A DNA stretch of 64,000 bases from Nisaea acidiphila (GTDB lineage Bacteria > Pseudomonadota > Alphaproteobacteria > Thalassobaculales > Thalassobaculaceae): the NCBI RefSeq assembly GCF_024662015.1, contig NZ_CP102480.1, forward strand, positions 4,396,501 to 4,460,500, in the 5' to 3' direction. Within the stretch, counting starts at the first letter, position 1. Each line of letters starts with the position of its first letter. A program made the position numbers and the translations under genes. The notes below the pieces were generated by a model. The model was not told the DNA's origin, ran no database searches, and saw nothing but the letters and a program-made list of their open reading frames with translations. Of this stretch, positions 15,197 through 24,854 are shown one piece after another.

Positions 15197-18100
15197 ATGA
15201 GCCAAGGGAAACCGGCTCAACGAACAGAGGCGAATCAGATCGCCGGGCCGGGAACGGAGACGCGTGCCGATCTTCTGCAGATGGCCGAGCGGCTTGCCGG
15301 TTTCGGGTATTGGCGTCTCGATCTCAGTACGAATACGGTTTTCTGGTCCGATGAGGTGTTTCACATCCACGGAATGAACCCCGGTGACGGGCCGCCTGAC
15401 CTTGAGGCGGCCCTCAATGCTTACGTCCCTGAGGACCGGCCGACCGTCCAGGCCGAAGTCCAGAAATGCATCGAGCAGAGAGAGCCGTTCGAATTCTCCC
15501 TACGGATCCGCAGACCCGACGGAGCCGTCCGGAACGTTGTTTCTCGGGGCGTTCCGGAGCTGGACCGGGAAAACAATGTCATTGCGGTTGTCGGAGTGTT
15601 CCTCGACGTCTCCACGCGCCAGGACATCGAACGAACGAACCGCGTCAACGATTTGCTGAGAGAAACCATCGACGCGTTGGACGAAGCGGTCAGCATATAC
15701 GATCCGGACGACCGCTACGTTTATGCGAATCCCAGATATTTCGAGCTGTTTCCATACCTGAAGGAACTTGACGACCTGGAAGGCAAAAGCTTCGAGGAAA
15801 TTCTTCGGATCAGCCTTGAGAATGGCGTAATAGACAGTCCGCTGGCGCGGGAAAATCCGGAAACCTATATCGCCGAGCGTCTGCGCGTTAGAAACTCCGG
15901 CGTGTCCGAACTCGGAGATCGCCGCCACAAAAGTGGGCGGCTCTATTCCGCGCGCGAATTCCGGACCGAGAAGGGTGCCCACATCACCTTGCGCCGCGAC
16001 GTTACCGAACAGCGCGTAGCGAGCGAGGAACTGGCCAAGATCAAGGAACGTTACGAGCTCGCCGTTTTTGCCGGAGGGATCGGCGTTTGGGAATACGACA
16101 GTCTCTCTGACAGTTTTTACTGGTCCGACTTTGCTGCCGATATTCTTACCCACGGGGTTGAGGAGCCTCCAGTCACTCTCGATGGACTTTCAGCGCTGGT
16201 TCATCCGGATGATCTGTCGCATTTCAAAGGTCAGTGCCGGGCCTGTATCGCCCACCGCGCGATGATGGATATCGAGGTTCGGGTGCGCTCTCTCGATGGG
16301 CGGGTCAATTGGATTCATTGGCGCGGCCGTGCGATGGCGGGCGAGGACGGAAGCGTGCACCGGGTCGTCGGCGCGATTGTGGATACGACCCGTCGGAAGA
16401 TAGATCAAGAACGAGTGGCGCGAAGCGAGGCCCGGCTCCGGGAAATCGCGCGAACGGTTCCGGGCGTTCTCTGCCAATGGTCTCTTGGGGACGATCACGT
16501 TCCATTTTTTACCTATGTCAGTCCGAAGGCCGAGGAAATTCTCGGGTTCGAGGATGCGAGCCCGGTGGGTATTACCACCAGTCTCGTTCCGATCGCGGAA
16601 GACGTGGATGTTCTCCGTGAAGCGCTGGAGCAGGAATTGCGGACGGGGGACCAGGTTCGCGTTGAGGCGCGTTACGAACTGCCCATGAGAGGGGTTCGCT
16701 GGATCCGGAATATGTCCGATGTCGTTGCCGTGACTGAGGATAGAATTGATCTGACCGGTGTGCTCGTGGATGTCACCGAGATCAAGGAGGCCCAGGAGCA
16801 AATCCGGCGTAGCGAGCGGCATCTCGCCGAGGCAATAGAATCGATCGACGAAGCGTTCGCTTATTTTGATTCGTCTGACCGTTTGCTGATCTTCAACAGT
16901 ACCTACAAGAACCTGCGGCCTGAGATCGCGGAGGAGGTCGTGCAGGGGCTGTCCTTCGAGAGCTACCTGCGTTTGCTGCACGAGAAGGATCTGCTGCCGG
17001 CTGGTGTTGATGATCCTGAGGCATGGATCGCGGAGCGTGTCCGCAGTCACCTTGAGCCGGCGGACGATCCTATGGTTGTCGAGGTCCCGGATGGCCGCGT
17101 GTTCCTTATCGCCGAAAGGCCCACCCGCGATGGCGGGATTGTCGCGACGGTGACCGATGTGACCGATCTGAAGCGCCGGGAAAAGGCGCTCGAGGCGGCT
17201 CGGGCCCGGCTTTCCGAACAGAATGATGCATTGGAGAAACTCGCCGAAGATCTCGATGCCGCACGGCAAGCGGCGGAAACGGCGAACGAGGCAAAATCCC
17301 AATTCCTCGCAATGATGAGCCATGAAATCCGGACGCCGATGACCGGGCTTCTAGGCATGGTCGATATGCTGAAGGCCGAGAAGCTGAACGAATCCCAGCG
17401 AGGTTACCTCGATATTCTCAGCCAATGTGCCAACACATTGCTGAACCTGATGAACGATATCCTCGACTTGTCGAAGATCGAAGCCGGGCAGTTGGTCCTT
17501 GAGGACATCGATTTCGATCTTGCGGATCTGGCGCGCGAAACCGTCGACCTGTTCCGGAGCGCTGCGTCCGATAAAGGCGTCCGGCTGAGTTTTACGGTCG
17601 AGAACGGCGCTCTTACCAAAGTGCGCGGTGACCCGCTTCGCCTGAAACAAGTGTTTGCGAATCTGGTGAGCAACGCGGTCAAGTTTACCGCCGAAGGCAG
17701 TGTCAATCTGAGCTTGGATACATCTGTCCAGGATGATGTCGTCATGGTCTGCGGCGCGGTTTCCGATACCGGAATGGGGATTCCAGAAGAGGCCATGCCG
17801 AGATTGTTCAACCAGTTCGATCAGGTCGACACCTCCACCACGCGGAAGTTCGGCGGTTCCGGTCTCGGACTTTCAATCTGCCGCAGGCTTGTTGAGGCGA
17901 TGCAGGGCGATATCGCCGTCGCATCCGAGCTCGGTAGGGGAAGCACGTTCAGCTTCGAGGTGAAACTCGGCTTGGGCGGCCGTGCGGGAGAAGCCGAAGA
18001 CGCCGCGGCCGGGGAGACTGTCCAGCCGTCGGTCTCGCCGTCCTGCGATCCCAAGGAAACGCCGCCCCTCCGCATCCTGCTTGCCGAGGACAACGCGCTG

Positions 18101-18460
18101 AATGCGGACCTGATTTCCATGATGCTTGCCAAGTGGGGACACCGTATGGAGATCGCTTCCGACGGGCGGGAAGCGGTCGATAAGTCGTCTGAAGAACTCT
18201 ACGATCTTATTCTGATGGACATGCAGATGCCGGAACTCGACGGGCCGGATGCGACGCGCGAAATCCGCGCCGGCGGCGGGCCGAACTGCGAGACGGCAAT
18301 CGTCGGTCTTTCTGCTGATGCGATGCTTGAGCACCGACAGAAATATCTCGATGCAGGGTTGACTGACTTTGAGATCAAGCCTGTCGATTGGGGACGGTTG
18401 CGGCAGCTTATGGCCAACCTCTATGAGCGGGGGCTCATGCCGCATGTCGGCGAGGAGTAA
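15197..18460 (+). CDS. Multi-PAS hybrid sensor histidine kinase with receiver domain
   Basis: A 1087-residue soluble hybrid kinase. About five PAS modules are visible (roughly 25-145, 150-275, 285-410, 410-535 and 540-660; repeated motifs such as VFWSDEVFHIHG and FYWSDFAADILTHG). A coiled linker follows, then HisKA with the phosphorylated His709 in MMSHEIRTPM, an HATPase domain (NLVSNAVKFT, DTGMGIPEE, GSGLGLSICRRL) and a C-terminal receiver with phospho-acceptor Asp1008 in LILMDMQMPELDG and the conserved Lys of EIKPVD. No membrane segment is present, so it senses cytoplasmic signals. A partner phosphotransferase or output regulator is not encoded next door. Confidence 0.93.
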   Translation: MSQGKPAQRTEANQIAGPGTETRADLLQMAERLAGFGYWRLDLSTNTVFWSDEVFHIHGMNPGDGPPDLEAALNAYVPEDRPTVQAEVQKCIEQREPFEFSLRIRRPDGAVRNVVSRGVPELDRENNVIAVVGVFLDVSTRQDIERTNRVNDLLRETIDALDEAVSIYDPDDRYVYANPRYFELFPYLKELDDLEGKSFEEILRISLENGVIDSPLARENPETYIAERLRVRNSGVSELGDRRHKSGRLYSAREFRTEKGAHITLRRDVTEQRVASEELAKIKERYELAVFAGGIGVWEYDSLSDSFYWSDFAADILTHGVEEPPVTLDGLSALVHPDDLSHFKGQCRACIAHRAMMDIEVRVRSLDGRVNWIHWRGRAMAGEDGSVHRVVGAIVDTTRRKIDQERVARSEARLREIARTVPGVLCQWSLGDDHVPFFTYVSPKAEEILGFEDASPVGITTSLVPIAEDVDVLREALEQELRTGDQVRVEARYELPMRGVRWIRNMSDVVAVTEDRIDLTGVLVDVTEIKEAQEQIRRSERHLAEAIESIDEAFAYFDSSDRLLIFNSTYKNLRPEIAEEVVQGLSFESYLRLLHEKDLLPAGVDDPEAWIAERVRSHLEPADDPMVVEVPDGRVFLIAERPTRDGGIVATVTDVTDLKRREKALEAARARLSEQNDALEKLAEDLDAARQAAETANEAKSQFLAMMSHEIRTPMTGLLGMVDMLKAEKLNESQRGYLDILSQCANTLLNLMNDILDLSKIEAGQLVLEDIDFDLADLARETVDLFRSAASDKGVRLSFTVENGALTKVRGDPLRLKQVFANLVSNAVKFTAEGSVNLSLDTSVQDDVVMVCGAVSDTGMGIPEEAMPRLFNQFDQVDTSTTRKFGGSGLGLSICRRLVEAMQGDIAVASELGRGSTFSFEVKLGLGGRAGEAEDAAAGETVQPSVSPSCDPKETPPLRILLAEDNALNADLISMMLAKWGHRMEIASDGREAVDKSSEELYDLILMDMQMPELDGPDATREIRAGGGPNCETAIVGLSADAMLEHRQKYLDAGLTDFEIKPVDWGRLRQLMANLYERGLMPHVGEE

Positions 18461-18473
18461 TAGGGGACCGCGA

Positions 18474-19421
18474 TTACTCCTGTGCCATGCGGGCGTCGCG
18501 CCGCATTTCCCTGACCGAGTAGATCGCGCCGACGAAAATGACGATTGAGCCGGCCACGGTCCAGAGACTGGGCACTTCCTGAAAGAACATCACACCGATC
18601 AGGCCCGCGAAGACCAGCCTGGTGTATTCCATGGGCTGCACTGCGGAAGCTTCACCGTGCTTGTAAGCCTTGATGTTCGAATACTGCGCCAGGGTCATAA
18701 GAACGCCGGTGACCACCATTGTCAGAAGTTCCCAGGCTGTCGGTGTCTGCCACATCAGGATCGCCGGGATGGCGAAGGCAATTGTAAGGCCGAATGACTG
18801 GTAGGTCATGATCGCCATCGGGGACTCGGTCTTTGCCATGATCCGGGTGAGAACCATCACGACCGCCAGCGACATTGCGGAGGCCATCGCCAAACCCGCA
18901 TAGAAATCTATCCCGTCGAGGCTTGGCTGCAGCACGATCAGAACACCGAGGAAGCCGAAAACGGTCGCGCCCCAGCGTTTGAGATCGACAACCTCTTTTA
19001 GAATGAGAACTGCGAGCAGTGTGATGAACAGAGTCCGTGCGAAGGAAATCGCCGTTACCTGGGCGAGTGGCATATAAATCACGGCGGTAAAGCCGGTTGT
19101 CATGGCGAGGAGGGAAAAGCCAACCCTCAATCCGTGCAGATGTAAGCGTTCTGTCTTGAAACCGGCGGGAAAGGATCGATAGAGCTGCGGACCGAGAATG
19201 GCGATGACGCAGAGCTGCCGGATGAAAAGGATCTCCCAGACCGGTATCCTCTGACCGACGTCCTTGATCGCGGCCGTCATTACCGCGAAAAACAGCGATG
19301 CCAAAACAAGCCAAATACAGCCTTTTACATTTTCGGGCGCGCGATGCCAGATCTGGAACACGGTCGAGCGTTCTCGCTGGTCGGATGCCAAGCTTTTGGA
19401 GGTCTCTGCACTATCTGGCAT
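18474..19421 (-). CDS. EamA / DMT-family permease
   Basis: A 315-residue drug/metabolite transporter family protein. About ten hydrophobic segments are visible, in two EamA repeats (for example IWLVLASLFFAVMTAAIKDVG in the first and FGLTIAFAIPAILMW in the second), with polar tails at both ends. EamA proteins export or import small metabolites across the inner membrane. The gene converges on the hybrid kinase gene (14-base gap) and is divergent from a hydrolase. The substrate cannot be inferred. Confidence 0.88.
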   Translation of the reverse strand: MPDSAETSKSLASDQRERSTVFQIWHRAPENVKGCIWLVLASLFFAVMTAAIKDVGQRIPVWEILFIRQLCVIAILGPQLYRSFPAGFKTERLHLHGLRVGFSLLAMTTGFTAVIYMPLAQVTAISFARTLFITLLAVLILKEVVDLKRWGATVFGFLGVLIVLQPSLDGIDFYAGLAMASAMSLAVVMVLTRIMAKTESPMAIMTYQSFGLTIAFAIPAILMWQTPTAWELLTMVVTGVLMTLAQYSNIKAYKHGEASAVQPMEYTRLVFAGLIGVMFFQEVPSLWTVAGSIVIFVGAIYSVREMRRDARMAQE

Positions 19422-19620
19422 AAAGCTTCTTACATATGTCCTGACGACGCCATTGCGGCTGTCTTTTTAGTTGTTGTCAATCGCTTTATCTTTGAGTTTT
19501 AAGGGTGTTTCAGGGGTGGCTAAGTGTCCCTGTGCGGCGGGTGATTTTGCCGGAACCCGGGACCGTAAATCTGCTATAGGTCTAGAAAAGCGCGCATCCT
19601 TCCGATTGAATATCCCGATC

Positions 19621-20499
19621 ATGCAATCTGACAATTCTGGGGCGATGGCCGTAAGAGAGGCTGTCAATTCCGACCTGCTCGAGAGGCTCGACCGCCAGTC
19701 CGAGCGTATCGAAACACCTTGCGGCAACGGACGTATGGTTTGGCGTCGTTGGGGTTCCGGACCAATCATAATTCTGCTGCATGGCGGATTCGGTTCCTGG
19801 AATCACTGGTGTCGTAACATCGTAACCCTTGCCCGTGAATCTACCGTGATTGCGCCGGATTTACCGGGGTTGGGGGAGAGCGATGTGCCGGGCGACCCGG
19901 GGGACCCCGAACATCTCGCGCGCATATTGAGCAATGGGCTGGATGAGATCCTCGGCCCGGATGTGCGATTTGATCTTGGCTGCTTCTCGTTCGGCGCGGT
20001 TCCGGGAAGTTTGCTTGCTGTGAGTTACGCGGAGCGGGTCCGCAGTTTCACGCTCGTGGGGGCGGCCGGCTTCGGGCCCCGTGACCGACCGACCGACGGG
20101 TTGATTCGGATCCGGCGTGACATGGATGAGGCGACGCGCAGGACCGCGGCACGCAACAATCTCGAGGTGTTGATGTTTGCCGACCCCTCAAAGGTGGATG
20201 ATCTTGCGGTCGATATTCAGCTCTGTAACACGGACCGCGCACGGTTCCGCTCCCGGCCCTTTTCCCTGTCGGATACAGTGCTTCAGGCTTTGCCGAAGAT
20301 CCGCGCGCGGCGCAACGCGATCTGGGGCGCCGAGGATGTGACGGCACTTGGCATGCTGGAACGACGGAACGCAGCTGTGCGCGCGGCCGATCCGGACGCC
20401 CATGTTGCTGTCATAGAAGCGGCCGGTCACTGGGTCCAATACGAGGCCGCTGATGAATTCAACCGCAGTTTCCTAGAGATGGTGCGGCGCTCGGCCTGA
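19621..20499 (+). CDS. Alpha/beta-fold hydrolase
   Basis: I take the ATG at 19621, giving 292 residues; an ATG at 19645 is also possible, and neither has a strong ribosome site. The frame is open further upstream, but that part is not hydrolase-like. The product shows an HGGFGSWNHW oxyanion loop, nucleophile Ser123 in CFSFGAVPG, and a C-terminal AAGHWVQYE histidine, the standard alpha/beta hydrolase set. It is cytoplasmic (no leader). It is followed by a dehydrogenase and an aldo/keto reductase on the same strand, which suggests a small catabolic unit. The substrate is unknown. Confidence 0.8.
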   Translation: MQSDNSGAMAVREAVNSDLLERLDRQSERIETPCGNGRMVWRRWGSGPIIILLHGGFGSWNHWCRNIVTLARESTVIAPDLPGLGESDVPGDPGDPEHLARILSNGLDEILGPDVRFDLGCFSFGAVPGSLLAVSYAERVRSFTLVGAAGFGPRDRPTDGLIRIRRDMDEATRRTAARNNLEVLMFADPSKVDDLAVDIQLCNTDRARFRSRPFSLSDTVLQALPKIRARRNAIWGAEDVTALGMLERRNAAVRAADPDAHVAVIEAAGHWVQYEAADEFNRSFLEMVRRSA

Positions 20500-20552
20500 G
20501 AGAAACTGAACCAATGCCGCAATGACGGCAGTCGAAAGTAAGGGGGAAACAG

Positions 20553-21617
20553 ATGAAACTCGTGATTTTGCCGGGAGACGGCATCGGGCCCGAGATCGTT
20601 GCGGCCACGCGGGTCGTCTTGTCCGCGGCATCGGAGCGGTTCGGACTCGGGCTGGAATTCGAGGAACATGCGATAGGGGAGGCCGCGCTCGCCAGTGACG
20701 GCATTACCTTGCCGGACGAGGTTTTTGAACGCGCAGCAGCGGCCGATGGTGTCGTTCTGGGGCCGGTTTCGACCGCCAGTTACCCGCCGCGCGACGAGGG
20801 CGGTCTCAACCCGTCAGCCGAATTCAGGCGGCGCATGGATCTGTTCGCAAATATCCGCCCGAGCCGCTCCGTCGGCAACGAAGCGACGCTGGTCAAGGAC
20901 ATGGATCTCGTGATCGTGCGGGAGAATACCGAGGGCTTCTATGCTGACCGAACCATGTTCGCGGGAAGTGGCGAGTTTATGCCGGACAAGGACATGGCGC
21001 TCGCTGTCCGCAAAATTACGCGGGAGGGCGCGGGCCGGATCGGGCGCGCAGCGGCCGAACTCGCGATGACGCGGCGCAAGAAGCTCACGATCGTGACCAA
21101 GTCCAACGTCCTGAAGCTGAGCGACGGCCTGTTTCTCGAGGCTGCGAAAGAAGCCGCATCGGCATTCCCGGAAGTGGCCGTCGACGAAGTGCTTGTCGAT
21201 GCGATGGCATCGCATCTGGTGCGCAGCCCGTCGGTGTTCGACGTGATTGTCACCTCAAACATGTTCGGTGACGTACTTTCGAACGAGGCGGCTGAACTCG
21301 CCGGCGGTCTTGGGTTCGCCGGTTCGCTCAACGCCGGCGCTAAGCACGCGGTCGCCCAAGCCGCTCACGGTTCGGCGCCCGATATCGCGGGTCAGGATGT
21401 TGCCAATCCGAGTTCTCTGATGCTGTCCTCCGGCATGCTCCTTGATTGGCTGGCGGACCGTAGCGACAGCAATGCGTTGCGGCAGGGCGCGCGGGCAATC
21501 GAGAAAGCGGTGATGGACTGCGTGGCGGCGGCGGAAAGCCGGACGCGCGATACCGGCGGCAGTCTGGGAACTGCCGCCTTCGGTACGGCAGTCGCGCGAC
21601 GCGTGAGCGATGCATGA
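20553..21617 (+). CDS. Isocitrate/isopropylmalate dehydrogenase family protein
   Basis: A 354-residue beta-decarboxylating dehydrogenase. It opens ILPGDGIGPEIVAATR, has VRENTEGFYADR (substrate phosphate or carboxylate loop), and the family signature NMFGDVLSNEAAELAGGLGFAGSLN spans its active-site aspartates. GGGGGAA lies just before the ATG. Family members oxidise 3-isopropylmalate, isocitrate, homoisocitrate or tartrate with NAD(P). The replacement of the usual leucine-pathway signature and the absence of leu genes nearby argue against LeuB. Which 2-hydroxy acid is used is not clear. Confidence 0.85.
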   Translation: MKLVILPGDGIGPEIVAATRVVLSAASERFGLGLEFEEHAIGEAALASDGITLPDEVFERAAAADGVVLGPVSTASYPPRDEGGLNPSAEFRRRMDLFANIRPSRSVGNEATLVKDMDLVIVRENTEGFYADRTMFAGSGEFMPDKDMALAVRKITREGAGRIGRAAAELAMTRRKKLTIVTKSNVLKLSDGLFLEAAKEAASAFPEVAVDEVLVDAMASHLVRSPSVFDVIVTSNMFGDVLSNEAAELAGGLGFAGSLNAGAKHAVAQAAHGSAPDIAGQDVANPSSLMLSSGMLLDWLADRSDSNALRQGARAIEKAVMDCVAAAESRTRDTGGSLGTAAFGTAVARRVSDA

Positions 21618-21646
21618 CCCGGGGTTGGTGAGACAGAGGAGCGACT

Positions 21647-22477
21647 ATGCGTGAGATCTCATTGCCAAACGGACGAAAGGTTCCGTCGCTCGGGTTGGGA
21701 ACCTGGCATATGGGCGAGCGCGGTGCCAGCAGGGCAGAGGAGGCCCGGGCCCTTCGGCTCGGCGTCGAACTCGGCATGACCCTGATCGACACTGCGGAAA
21801 TGTACGCCAATGGCGGAGCCGAGGAAGTTGTCGGCGAGGCGGTCCGCGATTGCCGGGCGGAAGTATTCATCGTTTCCAAGGTGTTGCCATATAATGCGAG
21901 TCGGAAAGGCACAATTGCGGCCTGCGAGGCCAGCCTGAAGCGGCTCGGCACCGACCATATCGATCTTTACCTGCTTCACTGGCCGGGCTCCCATCCGCTG
22001 TACGAGACGGTCGAGGCATTCGAGGAATTGCGGGCGGCAGGAAAAATCGGCGGCTACGGAGTCAGCAATTTCGACACCGACGCGATGAACGCGTGGGAAC
22101 AGGCGGCCGGCGCGGGAAACTGCCAGACCGACCAAGTCCTCTACAATCTTACGCGCCGCGGCATCGAATGGGATCTCGTTCCCTGGGCCCGGAACCGGGC
22201 TATGCCTCTGATGGCTTATTCGCCATTGGAGCAGGGGAGGTTATCGGCTCCGGAACTGGACGACATCGGCCGAAAGCATGGGGTTTCGGCTGCGCAAGTG
22301 GCGCTGTCCTGGGTGCTGCGGGATCAGAACATTATCGCCATTCCAAAGGCCTCGAATCCCAACCATGTCCGGGCAAACCGTTCGGCTGCGGATCTTGTGT
22401 TGGATTCAGACGACCTTGCCCGCTTGGACGCTGTTTTTCCTCCGCCACGTGGCAGAAGCGCGCTTGAAGTCCTGTAG
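21647..22477 (+). CDS. Aldo/keto reductase
   Basis: A 276-residue AKR with the catalytic tetrad in place: Asp and Tyr in LIDTAEMYANGG, Lys in FIVSKVLPYN, and His in DLYLLHWPGSH. Late motifs SYSPLEQG-type (AYSPLEQGRL) and AIPKASNPNHVRAN match the NADPH-binding end. GAGGAG stands before the ATG. It would reduce an aldehyde or ketone with NADPH in the cytoplasm. It lies 29 bases after the dehydrogenase gene and is probably co-transcribed with it. The substrate is unknown. Confidence 0.9.
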   Translation: MREISLPNGRKVPSLGLGTWHMGERGASRAEEARALRLGVELGMTLIDTAEMYANGGAEEVVGEAVRDCRAEVFIVSKVLPYNASRKGTIAACEASLKRLGTDHIDLYLLHWPGSHPLYETVEAFEELRAAGKIGGYGVSNFDTDAMNAWEQAAGAGNCQTDQVLYNLTRRGIEWDLVPWARNRAMPLMAYSPLEQGRLSAPELDDIGRKHGVSAAQVALSWVLRDQNIIAIPKASNPNHVRANRSAADLVLDSDDLARLDAVFPPPRGRSALEVL

Positions 22478-22672
22478 GGGCTAAAATTTTGAACTTTAAA
22501 GGCTCAGGCGCGTTTCACTTAAGATGCGGATTGTATTGTGATATTTCGCGCTATGTTTGATGGGTGAGTGCATCTGTATGCTTTGTGCTTAAAAAGAGCT
22601 TGGCAAAGAATCGCCGAATCCCCACAATATGCGGTGTCAGGGCTTTAAAGCACGACAAGGTGGAGTGAGGCG

Positions 22673-22993
22673 ATGAGTGCCGTCGATAACAGGTTTGTTG
22701 AGCGTAAGAGCCTGGAGATCCTTGCGGAAGCGGTGGATCGGACGGTCGGCACCGGTTTTGTTCATGAGGCGATCGCCAAGGCGGCGAAGTCACTTGAGAC
22801 AAAAGCCTACAGCGATGCTGACAAAGCCTTCCGGATGCTGAACCCCCGCGAGACCCGCAAGGTCGAGAAGACCGCGCTTGAGAACGCGACAATATTTGCC
22901 GAGCACGGTGAATACAGCGATCCGATGTCGGATATGAATCCGAACCCGAAGTTCGACGATATCCGTTCCCGTTCGGTCAAACTCGGTTCTTGA
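22673..22993 (+). CDS. Uncharacterised 106-aa protein
   Basis: The ATG at 22673 follows GGTGGAGTGAGG, a good ribosome site. The 106-residue product is soluble, mainly helical in the first half (ERKSLEILAEAVDRTVGTGF, IAKAAKSLETKAYSDADKAFRML) and polar at the C-terminus (MSDMNPNPKFDDI). There is no recognisable motif. A 195-base gap lies upstream of it, and it converges on the MFS gene with a seven-base gap. It could be a standalone gene with its own promoter in that gap. Confidence 0.65.
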   Translation: MSAVDNRFVERKSLEILAEAVDRTVGTGFVHEAIAKAAKSLETKAYSDADKAFRMLNPRETRKVEKTALENATIFAEHGEYSDPMSDMNPNPKFDDIRSRSVKLGS

Positions 22994-23000
22994 ATTTCCT

Positions 23001-24236
23001 CTAGTTCATCTCTGAAATTCTCGCGCCCCGGGCCGCGAGAAGAACCGTTGCTGTTCCCGCCAGCGCCAGTAGCGCGGTGATCAGGAAGCTCCCGCTGTAG
23101 CTGCCTGTCAGCTGATGGCCGAGCGTGAATATCGCGGGACCTACGATGACCCCTGAGAACGTGAAGAAGAGGGCGGCGCCGGTCATATTTCCAGCCCGCC
23201 CTTCCGGACTGTGCTCGACCACCGTCGAGGCGAAGACGCCGTTCCAACCCATCGCCGTGAAGCCGAAGACGAAGAACAGCAGATAGACGAGGCCAAGAGG
23301 CCATTCCGGGGCCACGAAAACAGTGGCGAGGGCGGAACCCGCTGTCAGCAGGGCATTTATCACCAAGGCGGCGAACCCGTTCCTGATCCGGTCGGCGAGC
23401 ACGCCCCATGCGATACGGCCGACGACGCCCGCGACCTGAACCGCAGTGAGCGCAAGGCCGGCCGCAACGAGCGTGTAGCCCGTCTCCTCGACGAGGAAAG
23501 TTACCGCGAACGCGTTGAGGGAAAGTTGTATAGCCGCGAGGAAGAGGCCGGTGAAGCACATCCACCGGATGGCGGGCAGGCGCCAGGCATCCCTGATGTC
23601 GGCCATCGGAGAGCGGAACAGTGGAGCCGCGCGGGAGCGGTCCGCATCCCAGCGGGCACGAAAAACCTGCATCACCAGAAGAAGCGCGAGGGAGACCGCG
23701 ATGGTCGCGGCCATGCTTGCTCGCCATCCTTCCACCAGCGTCAGCGCCGGGGCGAAGGTGCTGGCCGCGATGCCGCCGAGCGGCACGCCGGTAAAGCGGA
23801 TGGAAAAGACCAGGTTGCGGTTTTTCGGCGTGACGACCTTCGACAGCAGGTGCGCTGCGGGCGGGTTGATCAGGCCGTATCCGAATCCGATCACGAAGGA
23901 TCCAAGAGCGATCAGCGTAAGCGATCCGCTGGCGATCACGAAATGGGCGAATGCAAAGAGCCCGAGGCTGACCTGGGAGACTCGCCACGCGCCGAGCCGT
24001 GCCACCAGCCCGCCTGCGAACAGGCTGGTCACCATGCCGCCGAGATAGACAGCGACCACCTGCAGGCCGATCAGCGCGGCATCGACTCCGAGCGCGCTGG
24101 CGACTTCGGGAGCGATAGCCGGAAGCCACAGCGAGGCCATGGAGCCGGTAAGCTGCACCCAGATCATGAAGGCGACCACGGTGACCGTATCACGCAACGG
24201 CGGCACGGCCCGGGCGGCGTCCGGATGGGCGGTCAT
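23001..24236 (-). CDS. Major facilitator superfamily transporter
   Basis: A 411-residue protein with 12 hydrophobic segments in two halves. The loop-2/3 sequence GGLVARLGAWRVSQ and its second-half equivalent GVLADRIRNGFAAL are the paired MFS signatures. It begins 14 bases after the beta subunit of the ThDP decarboxylase, so it is probably co-transcribed with both decarboxylase genes and imports or exports their substrate or product. MFS relatives handle organic anions and sulfonates, among others, but specificity is not readable. Confidence 0.9.
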   Translation of the reverse strand: MTAHPDAARAVPPLRDTVTVVAFMIWVQLTGSMASLWLPAIAPEVASALGVDAALIGLQVVAVYLGGMVTSLFAGGLVARLGAWRVSQVSLGLFAFAHFVIASGSLTLIALGSFVIGFGYGLINPPAAHLLSKVVTPKNRNLVFSIRFTGVPLGGIAASTFAPALTLVEGWRASMAATIAVSLALLLVMQVFRARWDADRSRAAPLFRSPMADIRDAWRLPAIRWMCFTGLFLAAIQLSLNAFAVTFLVEETGYTLVAAGLALTAVQVAGVVGRIAWGVLADRIRNGFAALVINALLTAGSALATVFVAPEWPLGLVYLLFFVFGFTAMGWNGVFASTVVEHSPEGRAGNMTGAALFFTFSGVIVGPAIFTLGHQLTGSYSGSFLITALLALAGTATVLLAARGARISEMN

Positions 24237-24250
24237 GCCGTATCTCTCCG

Positions 24251-24850
24251 TCAGATCGGATGCTGCGCCTTGTCGGCTCCGAGAAGGGCGGTGCGGAACG
24301 CCATTTTCATGTACTTGCCGTCCCGCGGCGGCATTACGGTTTCACCGGTTCTAGTGTCGACCTTGATCACGGCGACGAGCGGAGAGTCGCCCGCATCGAG
24401 GCGTCCGATCAGATCATCGAGACCGGCCTCGTCGGTGACCGTCATCGTGTTCTGGATACCGGCGCCGGCAGCCATGGCCGCCAGATCCGTACCGCGGCCG
24501 GTCGGTGCTGCCTGCATGCCGGTTTCGCCGTAATGCTCGTTGTCCAACACGATGATCGCGAGGTTCTTCGGCTGCTGCAGGGCGACGGTCGAGAAGCTCC
24601 CGACCCCCATCAGCTGCTCGCCGTCACCGGTCAGCACCCAGACATTGTGATCCGGCTGTGCCAGCGCGAGGCCGAGGCCGGTCGGCGTCGCACCGCCCAT
24701 GCCGCCCCAGATATAGAAATTCTCGGGCCGGTGGTCGGCCGCGGCGAGATCCCAGGTCGGCGAGCCGAGACCGCTGATACAGAGCGCGTCGCCCCGAACG
24801 GACATGAGCTTCTTTACGACGTCGCGGCGGAAGAGTTTTTCGCTGCTCAT
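24251..24850 (-). CDS. ThDP-dependent decarboxylase, small pyrimidine/diphosphate-binding subunit (sulfopyruvate decarboxylase beta-like)
   Basis: A 199-residue protein starting at ATG 24850 (GGGAG nine bases upstream); the stop of the alpha-subunit gene is four bases before it. It carries the diphosphate-binding motif GDGEQLMGVGSF followed at the normal distance by LDNEHYGETG. This is the C-terminal (PP) domain of thiamine-diphosphate enzymes, here encoded separately as in sulfopyruvate decarboxylase ComE or in phosphonopyruvate decarboxylase relatives. The N-terminal domain is encoded by the gene at 24855-25400. The two genes should form an alpha-beta enzyme in the cytoplasm. The natural 2-oxo acid is not proven. 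Confidence 0.78.
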   Translation of the reverse strand: MSSEKLFRRDVVKKLMSVRGDALCISGLGSPTWDLAAADHRPENFYIWGGMGGATPTGLGLALAQPDHNVWVLTGDGEQLMGVGSFSTVALQQPKNLAIIVLDNEHYGETGMQAAPTGRGTDLAAMAAGAGIQNTMTVTDEAGLDDLIGRLDAGDSPLVAVIKVDTRTGETVMPPRDGKYMKMAFRTALLGADKAQHPI

Positions 24851-24854
24851 GGGA

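Noticed and set aside
23211-24533. A 440-codon plus-strand frame
   Set aside because: It runs antisense to the MFS transporter and the decarboxylase subunit; the composition (Glu/Gly/Arg/His-rich) is that of a shadow frame.
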